Shown here one piece after another: positions 7,391 through 15,686 of a stretch of 61,220 bases of DNA. Made by a program: the position numbers and the translations under genes. How positions within the stretch are numbered: position 1 is the stretch's first letter; each line of letters begins with the position of its first letter. Below the pieces are notes generated by a model, which did not search any database, was not told where the DNA came from, and saw only the letters and a program-made list of their open reading frames with translations. Source of the stretch: AC-32 sp035518635 (GTDB lineage: Bacteria; Actinomycetota; Thermoleophilia; Gaiellales; Gaiellaceae); NCBI GenBank assembly GCA_035518635.1, contig DATIXI010000007.1:1-61220 (forward strand), read 5' to 3'.

Positions 7391-7404
<14 letters not shown>
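6415..7404 (+). CDS. gltX: Glutamate--tRNA ligase, compact form
   Basis: Class Ic aminoacyl-tRNA synthetase that attaches glutamate to tRNA. The Rossmann catalytic domain has the HIGH-type motif in RFAPSPTGTLHVGNA (residues 5-19), LLRIDDTDPAR near residue 33, YHLASVVDD...THVVRGNDH near residues 102-122 and the KMSKS-type loop GKKLSKR near residue 159. The C-terminal RVALTGADRGPELW corresponds to the end of the GluRS anticodon-binding region, which argues against a GluQ-type enzyme. At 329 residues it is far shorter than standard bacterial GluRS (about 460-490), so the anticodon-binding part is reduced; no large gap interrupts the catalytic core. It overlaps cysS by 14 bp. Whether a second GluRS exists elsewhere cannot be seen. 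Confidence 0.85.
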
Positions 7405-8676
<1,272 letters not shown>

Positions 8677-8680
<4 letters not shown>

Positions 8681-9384
8681 CCTCCGAGCTGGTCTACGGG
8701 CGCCGTCCGGTCTTCGAGGCCGTGCGCGGGCCGCGTGAGGTGCTCGAGCTCTGGGCGACGGAACGTGCGCTACGTGCAGAGCCGTGGCTCCGCGAGGCCG
8801 GGGTACGCGTCCAGCGCAAGCCGGAGCGCGACCTCAACGCCGAGGCGGGAACGAGCGACCACCAGGGCGTGCTCGCGCGGGTCGAGCCTTTCCGTTACGC
8901 CGACGCGCACGAGCTGGCAGAAGGCCCTTCGCCGCTCCTCGCGGTGCTCGACTCGGTCACTGACCCGCGGAACCTCGGAGCGGTGATCAGAAGCGCCGAG
9001 GGCGCGGGCGCGTCCGGGGTCGTCCTTCCGGCTCACAACTCCGCGCGCGTCACGCCGGCCGTCTCGCGCGCGTCGGCCGGCGCAGTCGAGCACCTGCCGG
9101 TTGCGGTGGTCAAGAACCTCGCGCGCTACCTCGGCGAGGTGAAAAGCCAGGACCTCTGGGTCTGGGCCGCCGACGGCGCAGCCGAGAAGACGATGTGGAA
9201 GGCCGACCTCTCGGGCGGGATCGCGCTCGTCTTCGGCGCCGAAGGGAAGGGCCTGCGCCCCCTCGTGCGCCGCACCTGCGACGACGCGGTCGCGATCCCT
9301 CTCGAAGGGCAGGTCGGGTCGCTGAACGTCAGCGTCGCGGCAGCGGTTCTGCTCTACGAGGCGAGGCGACAGCGCGGTGGCTGA
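8677..9384 (+). CDS. rlmB: TrmH-family 23S rRNA 2'-O-methyltransferase (RlmB-like)
   Basis: SpoU/TrmH-class knotted methyltransferase, probably the enzyme that 2'-O-methylates a conserved guanosine of 23S rRNA from S-adenosylmethionine. An N-terminal substrate-binding domain (LVYGRRPVFEAVRG) is followed by the catalytic domain with all three SpoU motifs: SVTDPRNLGAVIRSAEGAGA (about residues 91-110), LVFGAEGKGLRPLVRR (about 183-198) and IPLEGQVGSLNVSVAAAVLL (about 206-225). The 235-residue length is normal. GTG 8677 overlaps the cysS stop (GTGA) and the end overlaps yacP by 8 bp. Neighbouring cysS and yacP support RlmB over other SpoU paralogues. Confidence 0.92.
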
Positions 9385-9817
9385 CCCGACCCTCTACCTG
9401 TTCGACGGCTACAACCTGCTCCACGCGGGGGCGTTCGAGGACCCGCGCGAGCTCGTCGACCGGCTGGCGAGCTTCGTCGCGCTCCAGGGCGCGCGCGGTG
9501 TGGTCGTGTTCGACGGGGTCGGCGAGGAGCGGACGCACGGCCCGCTCGAGGTGCGCTACGCGCCGCACGCGGACGCGCTGCTCGAGCGGTTGGCCGCCGA
9601 GAACCGCGGCACGGAGACGGTCTGCCTCGTCTCGTCCGACGCAGCGATCCGCGGGACCTCCGGGCAGGAAGTGCAGAAGCGGACCTCGAAGACGTTCCTG
9701 TCGGATCTCGAGGAGCCGTCGCACGGCGAAACGAGCCGTTACCGAATCGGCGATCGCGTGGACGAAGAAACGCGAAAACGCCTTGAAGAGCTGCGCCGAG
9801 GACAAGGGTCCGGTTAA
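9377..9817 (+). CDS. NYN-domain ribonuclease, YacP/Rae1 family
   Basis: Small PIN-like NYN-domain nuclease. B. subtilis YacP (Rae1) is a ribosome-associated endoribonuclease that cuts certain mRNAs in the A site. Conserved acidic sites are in LYLFDGYNLLHAG (about residues 6-18), VVVFDGVGEE (about 42-51) and LVSSDAAIRG (about 83-92). A basic, Glu/Arg-rich C-terminal helix ends the 146-residue protein. GTG 9377 overlaps the end of rlmB. Its place between rlmB and a sigH-type sigma gene matches the Bacillus order rlmB-yacP-sigH, which supports the assignment. Ribosome association here is inferred from the family. Confidence 0.85.
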   Translation: MADPTLYLFDGYNLLHAGAFEDPRELVDRLASFVALQGARGVVVFDGVGEERTHGPLEVRYAPHADALLERLAAENRGTETVCLVSSDAAIRGTSGQEVQKRTSKTFLSDLEEPSHGETSRYRIGDRVDEETRKRLEELRRGQGSG

Positions 9818-9830
9818 AGAAAACAGAGCG

Positions 9831-9859
9831 CAAGGTCTTGAAACGTTGTTGGGACCTTG
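9831..9859 (+). promoter_or_regulatory. Inverted repeat around the sigH promoter -35 (candidate operator)
   Basis: CAAGGTC (9831-9837) and GACCTTG (9853-9859) are perfect 7-bp inverted arms separated by 15 nt. They bracket the -35 hexamer and end 1 nt before the -10. A protein bound here would occlude RNA polymerase. Confidence 0.5.
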
Positions 9860-9866
9860 CTATGTT
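9838..9866 (+). promoter_or_regulatory. Promoter of the sigH-type gene
   Basis: TTGAAA (9838-9843), a 17-nt spacer and TATGTT (9861-9866) form a good housekeeping-type promoter in a locally AT-richer stretch. The predicted leader is about 55 nt, longer than for most genes here. Confidence 0.7.
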
Positions 9867-9869
9867 GAT

Positions 9870-9888
9870 CCTCAACCTAAGGGTGAGG
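9870..9888 (+). other. Hairpin in the sigH leader
   Basis: CCTCAACC and GGGTGAGG pair around a TAA loop with one A-G mismatch, at or just after the predicted transcription start. It could protect the 5' end or affect translation. Confidence 0.4.
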
Positions 9889-9928
9889 CTTGCGGAGCTC
9901 GCCTGCCGTCAGCGAGGGAGGAGCAGCA

Positions 9929-10591
9929 GTGGCCGCACGACCTGCTCAAGCGCTCCACAGTCCGCAAAAGCGCCAGCGAGAGCTCGAAGACCTGCAGCTC
10001 GTCATGCGGGCGCGCAACGGCGACAGCAAGGCGCTCGACGAGCTGATCCGCCGCTACCACGGCTTCGTCCGGCTCAAGGCGAGCTCGTACTTCCTCGCCG
10101 GGGGCGACTCCGAAGATCTGATCCAGGAGGGGCTGATCGGCCTCTACAAGGCGGTGCGCGACTTCAGCGCCGAGAAGGCCTCGTTCCGCAGCTTCGCGGA
10201 GCTGTGCGTGACGCGGCAGATCATCACCGCGATCAAGACGGCCACGCGCTTCAAGCACGCCCCGCTCAACACCTACGTCTCGTTCAGCCACACGCCGGCC
10301 GGCCAGGAGTCGGAGGCCGACTGCACGCTCGGTGACGCGCTGCCCGGCCCGTCCGTCGACGACCCGTCGGTGTGCGTGATCTCGACCGAGGAGCTGCAGA
10401 GCCTCGTATTCACGCTCGGGACCGGCCTCTCGAAGCTCGAGGCCGATGCCCTCAAGCTCTACCTCGAGGGCGAGTCGTACGAGGAGATGGCCGAGCGCCT
10501 GGGCTGCGACACGAAGACGATCGACAACGCCCTTCAGCGCGTGAAGCGCAAGGTGCTCTCGCACCAGCAGTCGCGCCAGGTTCTGCAGTAG
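9929..10591 (+). CDS. sigH: RNA polymerase sigma factor, SigH (sporulation) type
   Basis: Sigma-70 family factor resembling Bacillus SigH. Region 2 is clear: RRYHGFVRLKASSYF, SEDLIQEGLIGLYKAVRDF (about residues 66-84) and FRSFAELCVTRQIITAIKTA (about 90-109). Region 4 follows near the C-terminus (GLSKLEADALKLYLEGESYE, then EMAERLGCDTKTIDNALQRV), with no intact region 3. GTG 9929 is chosen because GGGAGGAG lies 5 nt upstream, giving 220 residues; a TTG at 9890 would give 13 more. It has its own promoter with a flanking inverted repeat. The yacP-sigH order matches Bacillus, where SigH starts stationary-phase and sporulation programmes; no sporulation gene is in this window and its regulon here is unknown. 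Confidence 0.9.
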   Translation: MAARPAQALHSPQKRQRELEDLQLVMRARNGDSKALDELIRRYHGFVRLKASSYFLAGGDSEDLIQEGLIGLYKAVRDFSAEKASFRSFAELCVTRQIITAIKTATRFKHAPLNTYVSFSHTPAGQESEADCTLGDALPGPSVDDPSVCVISTEELQSLVFTLGTGLSKLEADALKLYLEGESYEEMAERLGCDTKTIDNALQRVKRKVLSHQQSRQVLQ

Positions 10592-10630
10592 CGCACGCGT
10601 CCTACCACCCGAGCGCCCCCAAACCCACTT

Positions 10631-10647
10631 AGTAACAGACTGTTACT
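10631..10647. repeat. 17-bp palindrome, copy 2
   Basis: AGTAACAGACTGTTACT, between sigH and tRNA-Thr, 61 nt before the tRNA. Read on the minus strand, about 30 bp around it nearly match copy 1 (CTCCA before it and AAGTGG after it), so the conserved unit is longer than the palindrome and has a direction. Confidence 0.75.
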
Positions 10648-10708
10648 TGGAGCTCGGGGCGCGCGGACTGATGGCGATGGCCCGAGGCGGCGCTACGCTG
10701 GGTCTCGC

Positions 10709-10781
10709 GCCGGAGTAGCTCAGCTGGTAGAGCAAGCGCCTTGTAAGCGCTAGGTCGTGGGTTCGAGTCCCTCCTCCGGCT
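10709..10781 (+). tRNA. tRNA-Thr, anticodon TGT
   Basis: Cloverleaf read by hand: acceptor GCCGGAG/CTCCGGC with 7 perfect pairs, D stem GCTC/GAGC, anticodon stem AGCGC/GCGCT with loop CTTGTAA (anticodon TGT at 10742-10744), variable AGGTC, T stem GTGGG/CCCTC with loop TTCGAGT, discriminator T. The second T-stem pair is a T-T mismatch. CCA is not encoded. TACGCT at 10694-10699 may be its -10 element. A tRNA-Thr(TGT) sits where many bacteria have a tRNA/tuf/secE cluster after sigH. Confidence 0.95.
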
Positions 10782-12036
10782 CTCTCTTGGCAAGGGACTG
10801 GATCAGGTCCGCGGCCCTCGTCGTGCCCGGCGTCGCCCGGAGGCGGGTCGAGACATCTCGGAGGCGCGGGTTCTCCGCTGCGAGCAGACCGTTGATCGCC
10901 TCGTGGAGCTGCTCGTCCTCGAACTCGTAGGTCGGGAGGCGCACGCCGAAGCCGACCTCCTCGACGCGCTGGGCGTTGTCGTACTGGTCCCAGAAGAGCG
11001 GCAGGACGATCATCGGCTTGCCGAAGTGGATCGCCTCGGTGACGGTGTTGTTGCCGCCGTGTGTGATCACGAGGTCGGCGTGAGGGAGGACCGCCGGCTG
11101 GGGCAGGAACTCCGCGCCGGTCATGTTCGGCGTGAGCTCGATCAACTCGTGCTGCGGGCCCTTGCTGACGACGTAGCGGTGCGGCGTCTCCGCGAGAGCC
11201 GCGACCAGGCGGTTCATCAGCTCGACATCGGCCGAGCCGAGGCTGCCGAGGCTGACGTAGACGAGGGCGCCGTCGCCCGAGGGTGGCTCGAAGGCCTCGT
11301 CAACAGCGCGGACGCACGAGTCGAGCCGGTGCCAGCTCGAGCCGAGCGGCTGCGCGCGCTCGTAGTCGGCCTCGGCGGGGTAGAGGGTGAGATTGAGGAA
11401 CGGCGACTCGTGGATGAACTCGATTCCCGGCAGCGGCGGCGCGGCCCGCTCCTCGCAGAACGCGGAGAACTCGGACTGGAGCGGCTCGTGCAGCTCGAGG
11501 TAGCGGCGGCGGAACTCGTCCCAGCCGGAAGGGTCTCCGGTCGGATAGCCGGAGAAGGTCGGCGGAAGCGCCGGGTCCTTCAGCTCGAGCGGGTTGCACG
11601 AGACGATCCGCACCCAGGGCCGGCCCGACGCGGGCACGGCCGGGAACGCGACGACGTTGTCCTGGACGATCACGTCCGGCTCGAGCTCGCCGAAGATCTC
11701 CTCGAGGCGCCCGTCGACGTAGCGGGCGCCGTCGACGAGCTCCTGCCACACGGGGAGGATGAACGTCTCTAGCTGCTCGATCGTCGGCTTGCGGAACTCG
11801 GGCGCGGTCTCCCGGACGAAGTCCTTCCAGAATTGCCCGGGAGCCTCCTCGACCTCGGGCGGGGGCTTGAGCCTCATCAGGGCCTCCTCGAAGCCCTGTG
11901 CCTCGAGGGTGCCCGCGAACGATTCCTCGACGACGAAGACCACTCGCGCCCCGCGCTCGAGCAGCACCTTGCCTATCCCGACGCAGTTGTTCGTCGGGCC
12001 GAAGGCGCCTTCAGGGAAGAACACAAAACTGCTCAC
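10750..12036 (-). CDS. MGT-family glycosyltransferase (GT1)
   Basis: GT-B fold glycosyltransferase of family GT1 (UDP-glucuronosyl/glucosyltransferase, MGT subgroup), which transfers a sugar from a nucleotide sugar to a small acceptor such as a macrolide or lipid. The N-terminal acceptor half begins FVFFPEGAFGPTNNCVGIGK (residues 4-23). The C-terminal donor half has ALVYVSLGSLGS near residue 245 and the donor signature THGGNNTVTEAIHFGKPMIV and PLFWDQYDNAQR (about 328-360). GTG 12036 overlaps the stop of the upstream PLP gene (GTGA). The last ~11 codons, ending EPEEGLEPTT, are antisense to tRNA-Thr, and the stop lies inside the tRNA gene, a sign that the ancestral 3' end was lost. The acceptor is unknown. 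Confidence 0.85.
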   Translation of the reverse strand: MSSFVFFPEGAFGPTNNCVGIGKVLLERGARVVFVVEESFAGTLEAQGFEEALMRLKPPPEVEEAPGQFWKDFVRETAPEFRKPTIEQLETFILPVWQELVDGARYVDGRLEEIFGELEPDVIVQDNVVAFPAVPASGRPWVRIVSCNPLELKDPALPPTFSGYPTGDPSGWDEFRRRYLELHEPLQSEFSAFCEERAAPPLPGIEFIHESPFLNLTLYPAEADYERAQPLGSSWHRLDSCVRAVDEAFEPPSGDGALVYVSLGSLGSADVELMNRLVAALAETPHRYVVSKGPQHELIELTPNMTGAEFLPQPAVLPHADLVITHGGNNTVTEAIHFGKPMIVLPLFWDQYDNAQRVEEVGFGVRLPTYEFEDEQLHEAINGLLAAENPRLRDVSTRLRATPGTTRAADLIQSLAKREPEEGLEPTT

Positions 12037-12989
12037 GCCAAGGCCTGCTCCAGGTCGGCCCAGAGGGCGTCGGCATCCTCGAGGCCGACGCTGAGGCGCA
12101 ACAGACCGGGCGGGACGCGGTCGCCCTCCCAGCGCGCGCGGCTCTCGAGCACCGAGTCGACGCCGCCGAGGCTGGTCGCGTTCTCGACCAGGCGCAGGGA
12201 GGTCTCGACGTGCCGCGCCTCGTCCGCGCCCGCGACGTCGAACGAGAGCAGGCCGCCGAAGCCCGGGTAGCGGACGACCTCGACCGCCGCGTGAGCTTCG
12301 AGCCGCCGGGCCAGCTCCGTGGCGGTGGCGGTGATCCGCTCCATGCGCACGGACAGGGTTTTCAGGCTTCGCGCCAGGAGCCAGCACGGATCGGGTGCCG
12401 CGACGATCCCGGTGACCCCGCGGAACGCGCGCAGCCGCTCGGCGTCCCCGGTCGACCGGCAGACGACGGCCCCGAGGAGGACGTCGTGGTGCCCGCCGAG
12501 GTACTTGGTCGCGCTGTGCACTGCGAAGTCGGCGCCGCTCTCGAGAGGGCGCAGGTAGACCGGCGTCGAGGCCGTGGAGTCGACGACCAGCGGCGCTGGG
12601 TGCGCGACCGCGGCCTCGAGGTCGGGCATGGTCAGGAACGGGTTCGAGGGCGCCTCGACGAGCACGAGTTCGACGCTGTCGGGCGGCGGCCCGGTCTGGT
12701 CGAACTCGACGTACCGTAGCCCCCACTTTCCGAGCGTCTCGAAGAGACGGCCCGTCCCGAAGTACGCGCCCTCGGCGAGCGCGATCGTCTGTCCGGGCTC
12801 GAGCAGGGACAGCACGAGCGCCGCGATCGCGCCGGTCCCGGAGGGGAAGAGGAGCGCCTCGCCGCCCTCGAGCTCTCCGAGCGCCCGCTCGGCCGCGACC
12901 CCGGTCGGGTGCGCGTAGCGCTGGTAGTAGAACGGGCCGGGCTGCGCCTCGTCGTACGGCCAAATCGTCCTGCGGTCGAGCGGCTCCAC
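12033..12989 (-). CDS. Cys/Met-metabolism PLP-dependent enzyme (cystathionine gamma-synthase/lyase family)
   Basis: Fold-type I PLP enzyme of the trans-sulfuration family (cystathionine gamma-synthase, gamma-lyase, methionine gamma-lyase). The PLP lysine is in SATKYLGGHHDVLLG (about residue 161 of 318). LFPSGTGAIAALVLSLLEPG (about 51-70) is the cofactor-phosphate region and VVDSTASTPVYLRPLESGAD (about 135-154) holds the PLP Asp. At 318 residues it is shorter than the usual 380-400, mostly at the N-terminus. GTG 12989 is preferred over an upstream extension because the first conserved block (YYQRYAHPTG) follows at once and TAGAGT lies 8 nt upstream. Proximity to the sulfate importer suggests sulfur amino-acid metabolism; the exact reaction is not resolved. 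Confidence 0.82.
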   Translation of the reverse strand: MEPLDRRTIWPYDEAQPGPFYYQRYAHPTGVAAERALGELEGGEALLFPSGTGAIAALVLSLLEPGQTIALAEGAYFGTGRLFETLGKWGLRYVEFDQTGPPPDSVELVLVEAPSNPFLTMPDLEAAVAHPAPLVVDSTASTPVYLRPLESGADFAVHSATKYLGGHHDVLLGAVVCRSTGDAERLRAFRGVTGIVAAPDPCWLLARSLKTLSVRMERITATATELARRLEAHAAVEVVRYPGFGGLLSFDVAGADEARHVETSLRLVENATSLGGVDSVLESRARWEGDRVPPGLLRLSVGLEDADALWADLEQALA

Positions 12990-12997
12990 GGGCGCCA

Positions 12998-13003
12998 ACT
13001 CTA
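12998..13003 (-). promoter_or_regulatory. Putative -10 element of the PLP-enzyme/glycosyltransferase operon
   Basis: TAGAGT on the minus strand lies 8 nt before GTG 12989, another short-leader arrangement. Confidence 0.4.
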
Positions 13004-13024
13004 GACGGGGAAGGCGCTTCCCAC

Positions 13025-13054
13025 TTGACGTGCGTCCCGGCTTCACACTAATGT
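13025..13054 (+). promoter_or_regulatory. Promoter of the sulfate transport operon
   Basis: TTGACG (13025-13030), an 18-nt spacer and TAATGT (13049-13054). The leader from about 13061 to 13095 is relatively AT-rich (ACTTCGGTGGACAAAATTGA around 13060-13079) and carries AAGGAG before ATG 13096. That block is a candidate site for the Rrf2 regulator encoded after cysA, but no clean dyad is visible. Confidence 0.55.
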
Positions 13055-13095
13055 CTAGAACTTCGGTGGACAAAATTGAGAAATAAGGAGTCAGA

Positions 13096-14076
13096 ATGAG
13101 AGTCATTTGGATCGCTTTGGCTGGGGTCGCTCTCCTGGCCGGCTCGGCGAGCGGAGCTTCGAAAGGCGGTTCGGTCAACCTCGTCGCCTACTCGACACCC
13201 AAGGACGCCTACGGAAAGATCATCTCGGCCTTTCAGAAGACGCCGGCCGGGAGCGGGGTCAGCTTCACGCAGTCGTACGGCGCCTCGGGCGACCAGGCCC
13301 GTGCGATCGCGGCCGGACAGCCGGCCGACATCGCCGCGCTCTCGCTTGACCCCGACATCAACGTGCTCGTCCGGAAGGGGCTCGTCCCGAAGAAATGGAA
13401 CGCCAACAAGTACCGGGGAATCGTCTCCGACTCGGTGGTCGTGTTCGTCGTCCGCGACGGCAACCCGAAGCACATCAAGGGCTGGGGCGATCTCGTCAAG
13501 CCGGGCATCCAGGTGATCACTCCGAACCCGTTCACCTCTGGAGGCGCCCGGTGGAACGTGATCGCGGCGTACGGAGCACTGCGGCGCTCGGGCAAGACCG
13601 ACAAGCAGGCGGTCAGCTACGTCTACAAGCTCTTCAAACACGTGCCCGTCCAGCCCGACAGCGCGCGAGCCGCCACGCAGGTCTTCGCGCAGGGGAAGGG
13701 CGACGTCCTGCTCACGTACGAGAACGAGGCGGTCTACGCGGAGCGGAAGGGCGTCCACACCGAGTACCACACGCCGAAGGCCTCGATGCTGATCGAGACG
13801 CCGGTCGCGCTGACCAAGTCCGGGCAGTCGAACCCGGCCGCGAAGGCGTTCTACAAGTACCTCTGGACAGCGCCCGCTCAGAAGGCGTTCGCGGCCCAGG
13901 GCTACCGCCCGGTCGTGAAGAGCGTCGCGAAGGGCTTCCACTTCTACAGGCCGCCGGGCCTGTTCACGATCAACTCGAAGCGCTACGGCCTGAACGGCTG
14001 GGCGAAGGTGAACAAGCGCTGGTTCGACCCGAACAAAGGGATCATGGCCAAGATCGAGAGGTCGATTGGCCAGTAG
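13096..14076 (+). CDS. Sulfate/thiosulfate ABC transporter substrate-binding protein
   Basis: Periplasmic-type binding protein (Sbp/CysP family) that captures sulfate or thiosulfate outside the membrane and delivers it to the CysTW permease. A Sec signal peptide covers residues 1 to about 21 (VIWIALAGVALLAGSASGAS) with no lipobox Cys. Family blocks follow: NLVAYSTPKDAYGKIISAF, FTQSYGASGDQARAIAAGQP near residue 57, TPNPFTSGGARWNVIAAYG near residue 138 and LLTYENEAVYAER near residue 205. The 326-residue length is normal. ATG 13096 follows AAGGAG at good spacing. It is first of four coupled genes (binding protein, CysT, CysW, CysA) and overlaps the next start by 11 bp. Confidence 0.95.
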   Translation: MRVIWIALAGVALLAGSASGASKGGSVNLVAYSTPKDAYGKIISAFQKTPAGSGVSFTQSYGASGDQARAIAAGQPADIAALSLDPDINVLVRKGLVPKKWNANKYRGIVSDSVVVFVVRDGNPKHIKGWGDLVKPGIQVITPNPFTSGGARWNVIAAYGALRRSGKTDKQAVSYVYKLFKHVPVQPDSARAATQVFAQGKGDVLLTYENEAVYAERKGVHTEYHTPKASMLIETPVALTKSGQSNPAAKAFYKYLWTAPAQKAFAAQGYRPVVKSVAKGFHFYRPPGLFTINSKRYGLNGWAKVNKRWFDPNKGIMAKIERSIGQ

Positions 14077-14899
14077 CGCCGCGGTCGCCGAGCAGCCCGC
14101 CGCCGCGGTGCTCCATCGCGGTGGCGGCTCCCTGGCCAGAGGGGTCGCGCTCGGCTACCTCAGCGTCGTCGTCCTGCTTCCGCTCGCGGCGCTGATCTGG
14201 GCCGCGCGGGTGGGCGGACCGGGCGCGTTTTGGGACCAGGTCACGCGGCCGGAGGCGGTCGCCGCGCTGAAGCTCTCGCTCGGCGTGGCCTCCCTGTGCG
14301 CGCTTGTCAACGCCGTCACGGGCACTGCCATGGCCTGGGTGCTCGTCCGCGACCGGTTCCGCGGCAAGAGCTTCGTCGACGCGGTGCTCGATCTCCCCTT
14401 CGCCCTGCCCACGATCGTCGCCGGGCTCACGCTGCTCGCGCTCTACGGGCCGAACAGCCCGTTCGGCGTCGACATCGCGTTCACGCGGACGGCGCTGCTG
14501 GCGGCGTGCCTGTTCGTGACGCTGCCGTTCGTCGTCCGCGCCGTCCAGCCGGTGCTGCTCGAGCTCGACGTCGAGATGGAGGAGGCGGCCGCCTCGCTCG
14601 GCGCCGGCCCGGTCGCGGTCTTCCGGCGGATCATCTTCCCGAACCTCCTGCCGGCGGTGCTGTCGGGGGTGGCGCTCTCGTTCGCGCGCGCGGTCGGCGA
14701 GTTCGGAGCCGTCGTGCTGATCTCCGGCAACCTGCCGTTCAAGACGGAGGTCTCCTCCGTCTACATCTTCGGCCAGCTGCAGTCGGGCAACCAGAGCGGC
14801 GCGGCCGCGGTCTCGGTGCTGCTCCTGCTGATCTCGCTCGGGGTTCTGCTCGCGATCGGCGCCCTCCGGCACTGGAGGACGAGGCACGACCATGTCTAG
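14066..14899 (+). CDS. cysT: Sulfate ABC transporter permease CysT
   Basis: One of two membrane subunits of the sulfate importer. About six transmembrane helices, the first at residues ~28-48 (LGYLSVVVLLPLAALIWAAR). The cytoplasmic EAA loop that docks on the ATPase is LDVEMEEAAASLGAGPVAVF (about residues 170-189), followed by RRIIFPNLLPAVLSGVALSF. The 277-residue length is normal. It starts at TTG 14066 inside the 3' end of the binding-protein gene; the 30-residue hydrophilic N-terminus is of uncertain reality and a later start is possible. It overlaps cysW by 8 bp. Confidence 0.93.
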   Translation: MASSAAVAEQPAAAVLHRGGGSLARGVALGYLSVVVLLPLAALIWAARVGGPGAFWDQVTRPEAVAALKLSLGVASLCALVNAVTGTAMAWVLVRDRFRGKSFVDAVLDLPFALPTIVAGLTLLALYGPNSPFGVDIAFTRTALLAACLFVTLPFVVRAVQPVLLELDVEMEEAAASLGAGPVAVFRRIIFPNLLPAVLSGVALSFARAVGEFGAVVLISGNLPFKTEVSSVYIFGQLQSGNQSGAAAVSVLLLLISLGVLLAIGALRHWRTRHDHV

Positions 14900-15686
14900 G
14901 TATGTCCTGCGCTTCGGAGTCCTCGGCTACCTGCTGGTGCTCCTGGTCCTGCCGGTCGGGCTGATCTTCTACAAGGCGTTCGAGCACGGCTTCGGCCACG
15001 CCTGGGACGCGGTCACGACGCCGCAGGCGCTGCACGCGCTCAAGCTCACGCTCCTGATCGCCGCGATCGCTGTCCCGGCGAACACCGTCTTCGGGATCGT
15101 CATGGCCCTCGCGCTCGTGCGGACCCGACTCCCGGGGCGCGGGCTCGTCAACGCGCTGGTCGACCTCCCGCTCGCGCTCTCGCCGGTCGTGGTCGGCCTG
15201 GCGCTCTTCCTGCTCTACGGCCGCGGCGGCTGGCTCGGCGGCCTCGCCGACCACGGCGTCCACATCCTCTTCGCGTTGCCCGGGATGGTGCTCGCGACGA
15301 TGTTCATCACGCTGCCGTTCGTCGTCCGCGAGGTCGTGCCGGTGCTGCGCGAGATCGGAACCGAGCAGGAGCAGGCCGCGGAGACGCTCGGCGCCTCCCC
15401 GTTCCAGGTCTTCCGGCGGATCACCCTGCCCGCGATCCGCTGGGCCGTCCTCTACGGCGTCGTGCTGACGACCGCGCGCGCGATCGGCGAGTTCGGCGCC
15501 GTGGCGGTGGTGTCCGGGCGGATCGTCGGCAAGACCGAGACGCTCCCGCTCTACATCCAGGGCCAGTACGAGAGCTTCGACACGTCCGGCGCCTACGCGT
15601 CGTCCGTCGTCCTCGCGCTGATCGCCATCGGCACGGTTGTCGCGCTCCGCGCGGTGCATCCGAGAGAGGAGAAGGAGGACGCATGA
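14892..15686 (+). CDS. cysW: Sulfate ABC transporter permease CysW
   Basis: Second membrane subunit of the sulfate importer, paralogous to CysT. It begins in a transmembrane helix (LRFGVLGYLLVLLVLPVGLI, residues 5-24) and has about six helices in 264 residues. The EAA-loop equivalent is IGTEQEQAAETLGASPFQVF (about residues 155-174), then RRITLPAIRWAVLYGVVLTT. The C-terminal IVGKTETLPLYIQGQYES is typical of CysW. ATG 14892 overlaps cysT by 8 bp and its stop overlaps the cysA ATG (ATGA), so stoichiometry is probably set by translational coupling. Confidence 0.93.
   Translation: MSRYVLRFGVLGYLLVLLVLPVGLIFYKAFEHGFGHAWDAVTTPQALHALKLTLLIAAIAVPANTVFGIVMALALVRTRLPGRGLVNALVDLPLALSPVVVGLALFLLYGRGGWLGGLADHGVHILFALPGMVLATMFITLPFVVREVVPVLREIGTEQEQAAETLGASPFQVFRRITLPAIRWAVLYGVVLTTARAIGEFGAVAVVSGRIVGKTETLPLYIQGQYESFDTSGAYASSVVLALIAIGTVVALRAVHPREEKEDA

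Noticed and set aside
10750..12963. A 737-residue fused PLP-glycosyltransferase protein
   Set aside because: The N-terminal 300 residues are an out-of-frame reading of the PLP gene; a GTG overlapping that gene's stop starts the real glycosyltransferase.
13055..13095. A SAM or cysteine riboswitch ahead of the sulfate importer
   Set aside because: The leader is only about 35 nt and forms no convincing multi-stem fold.
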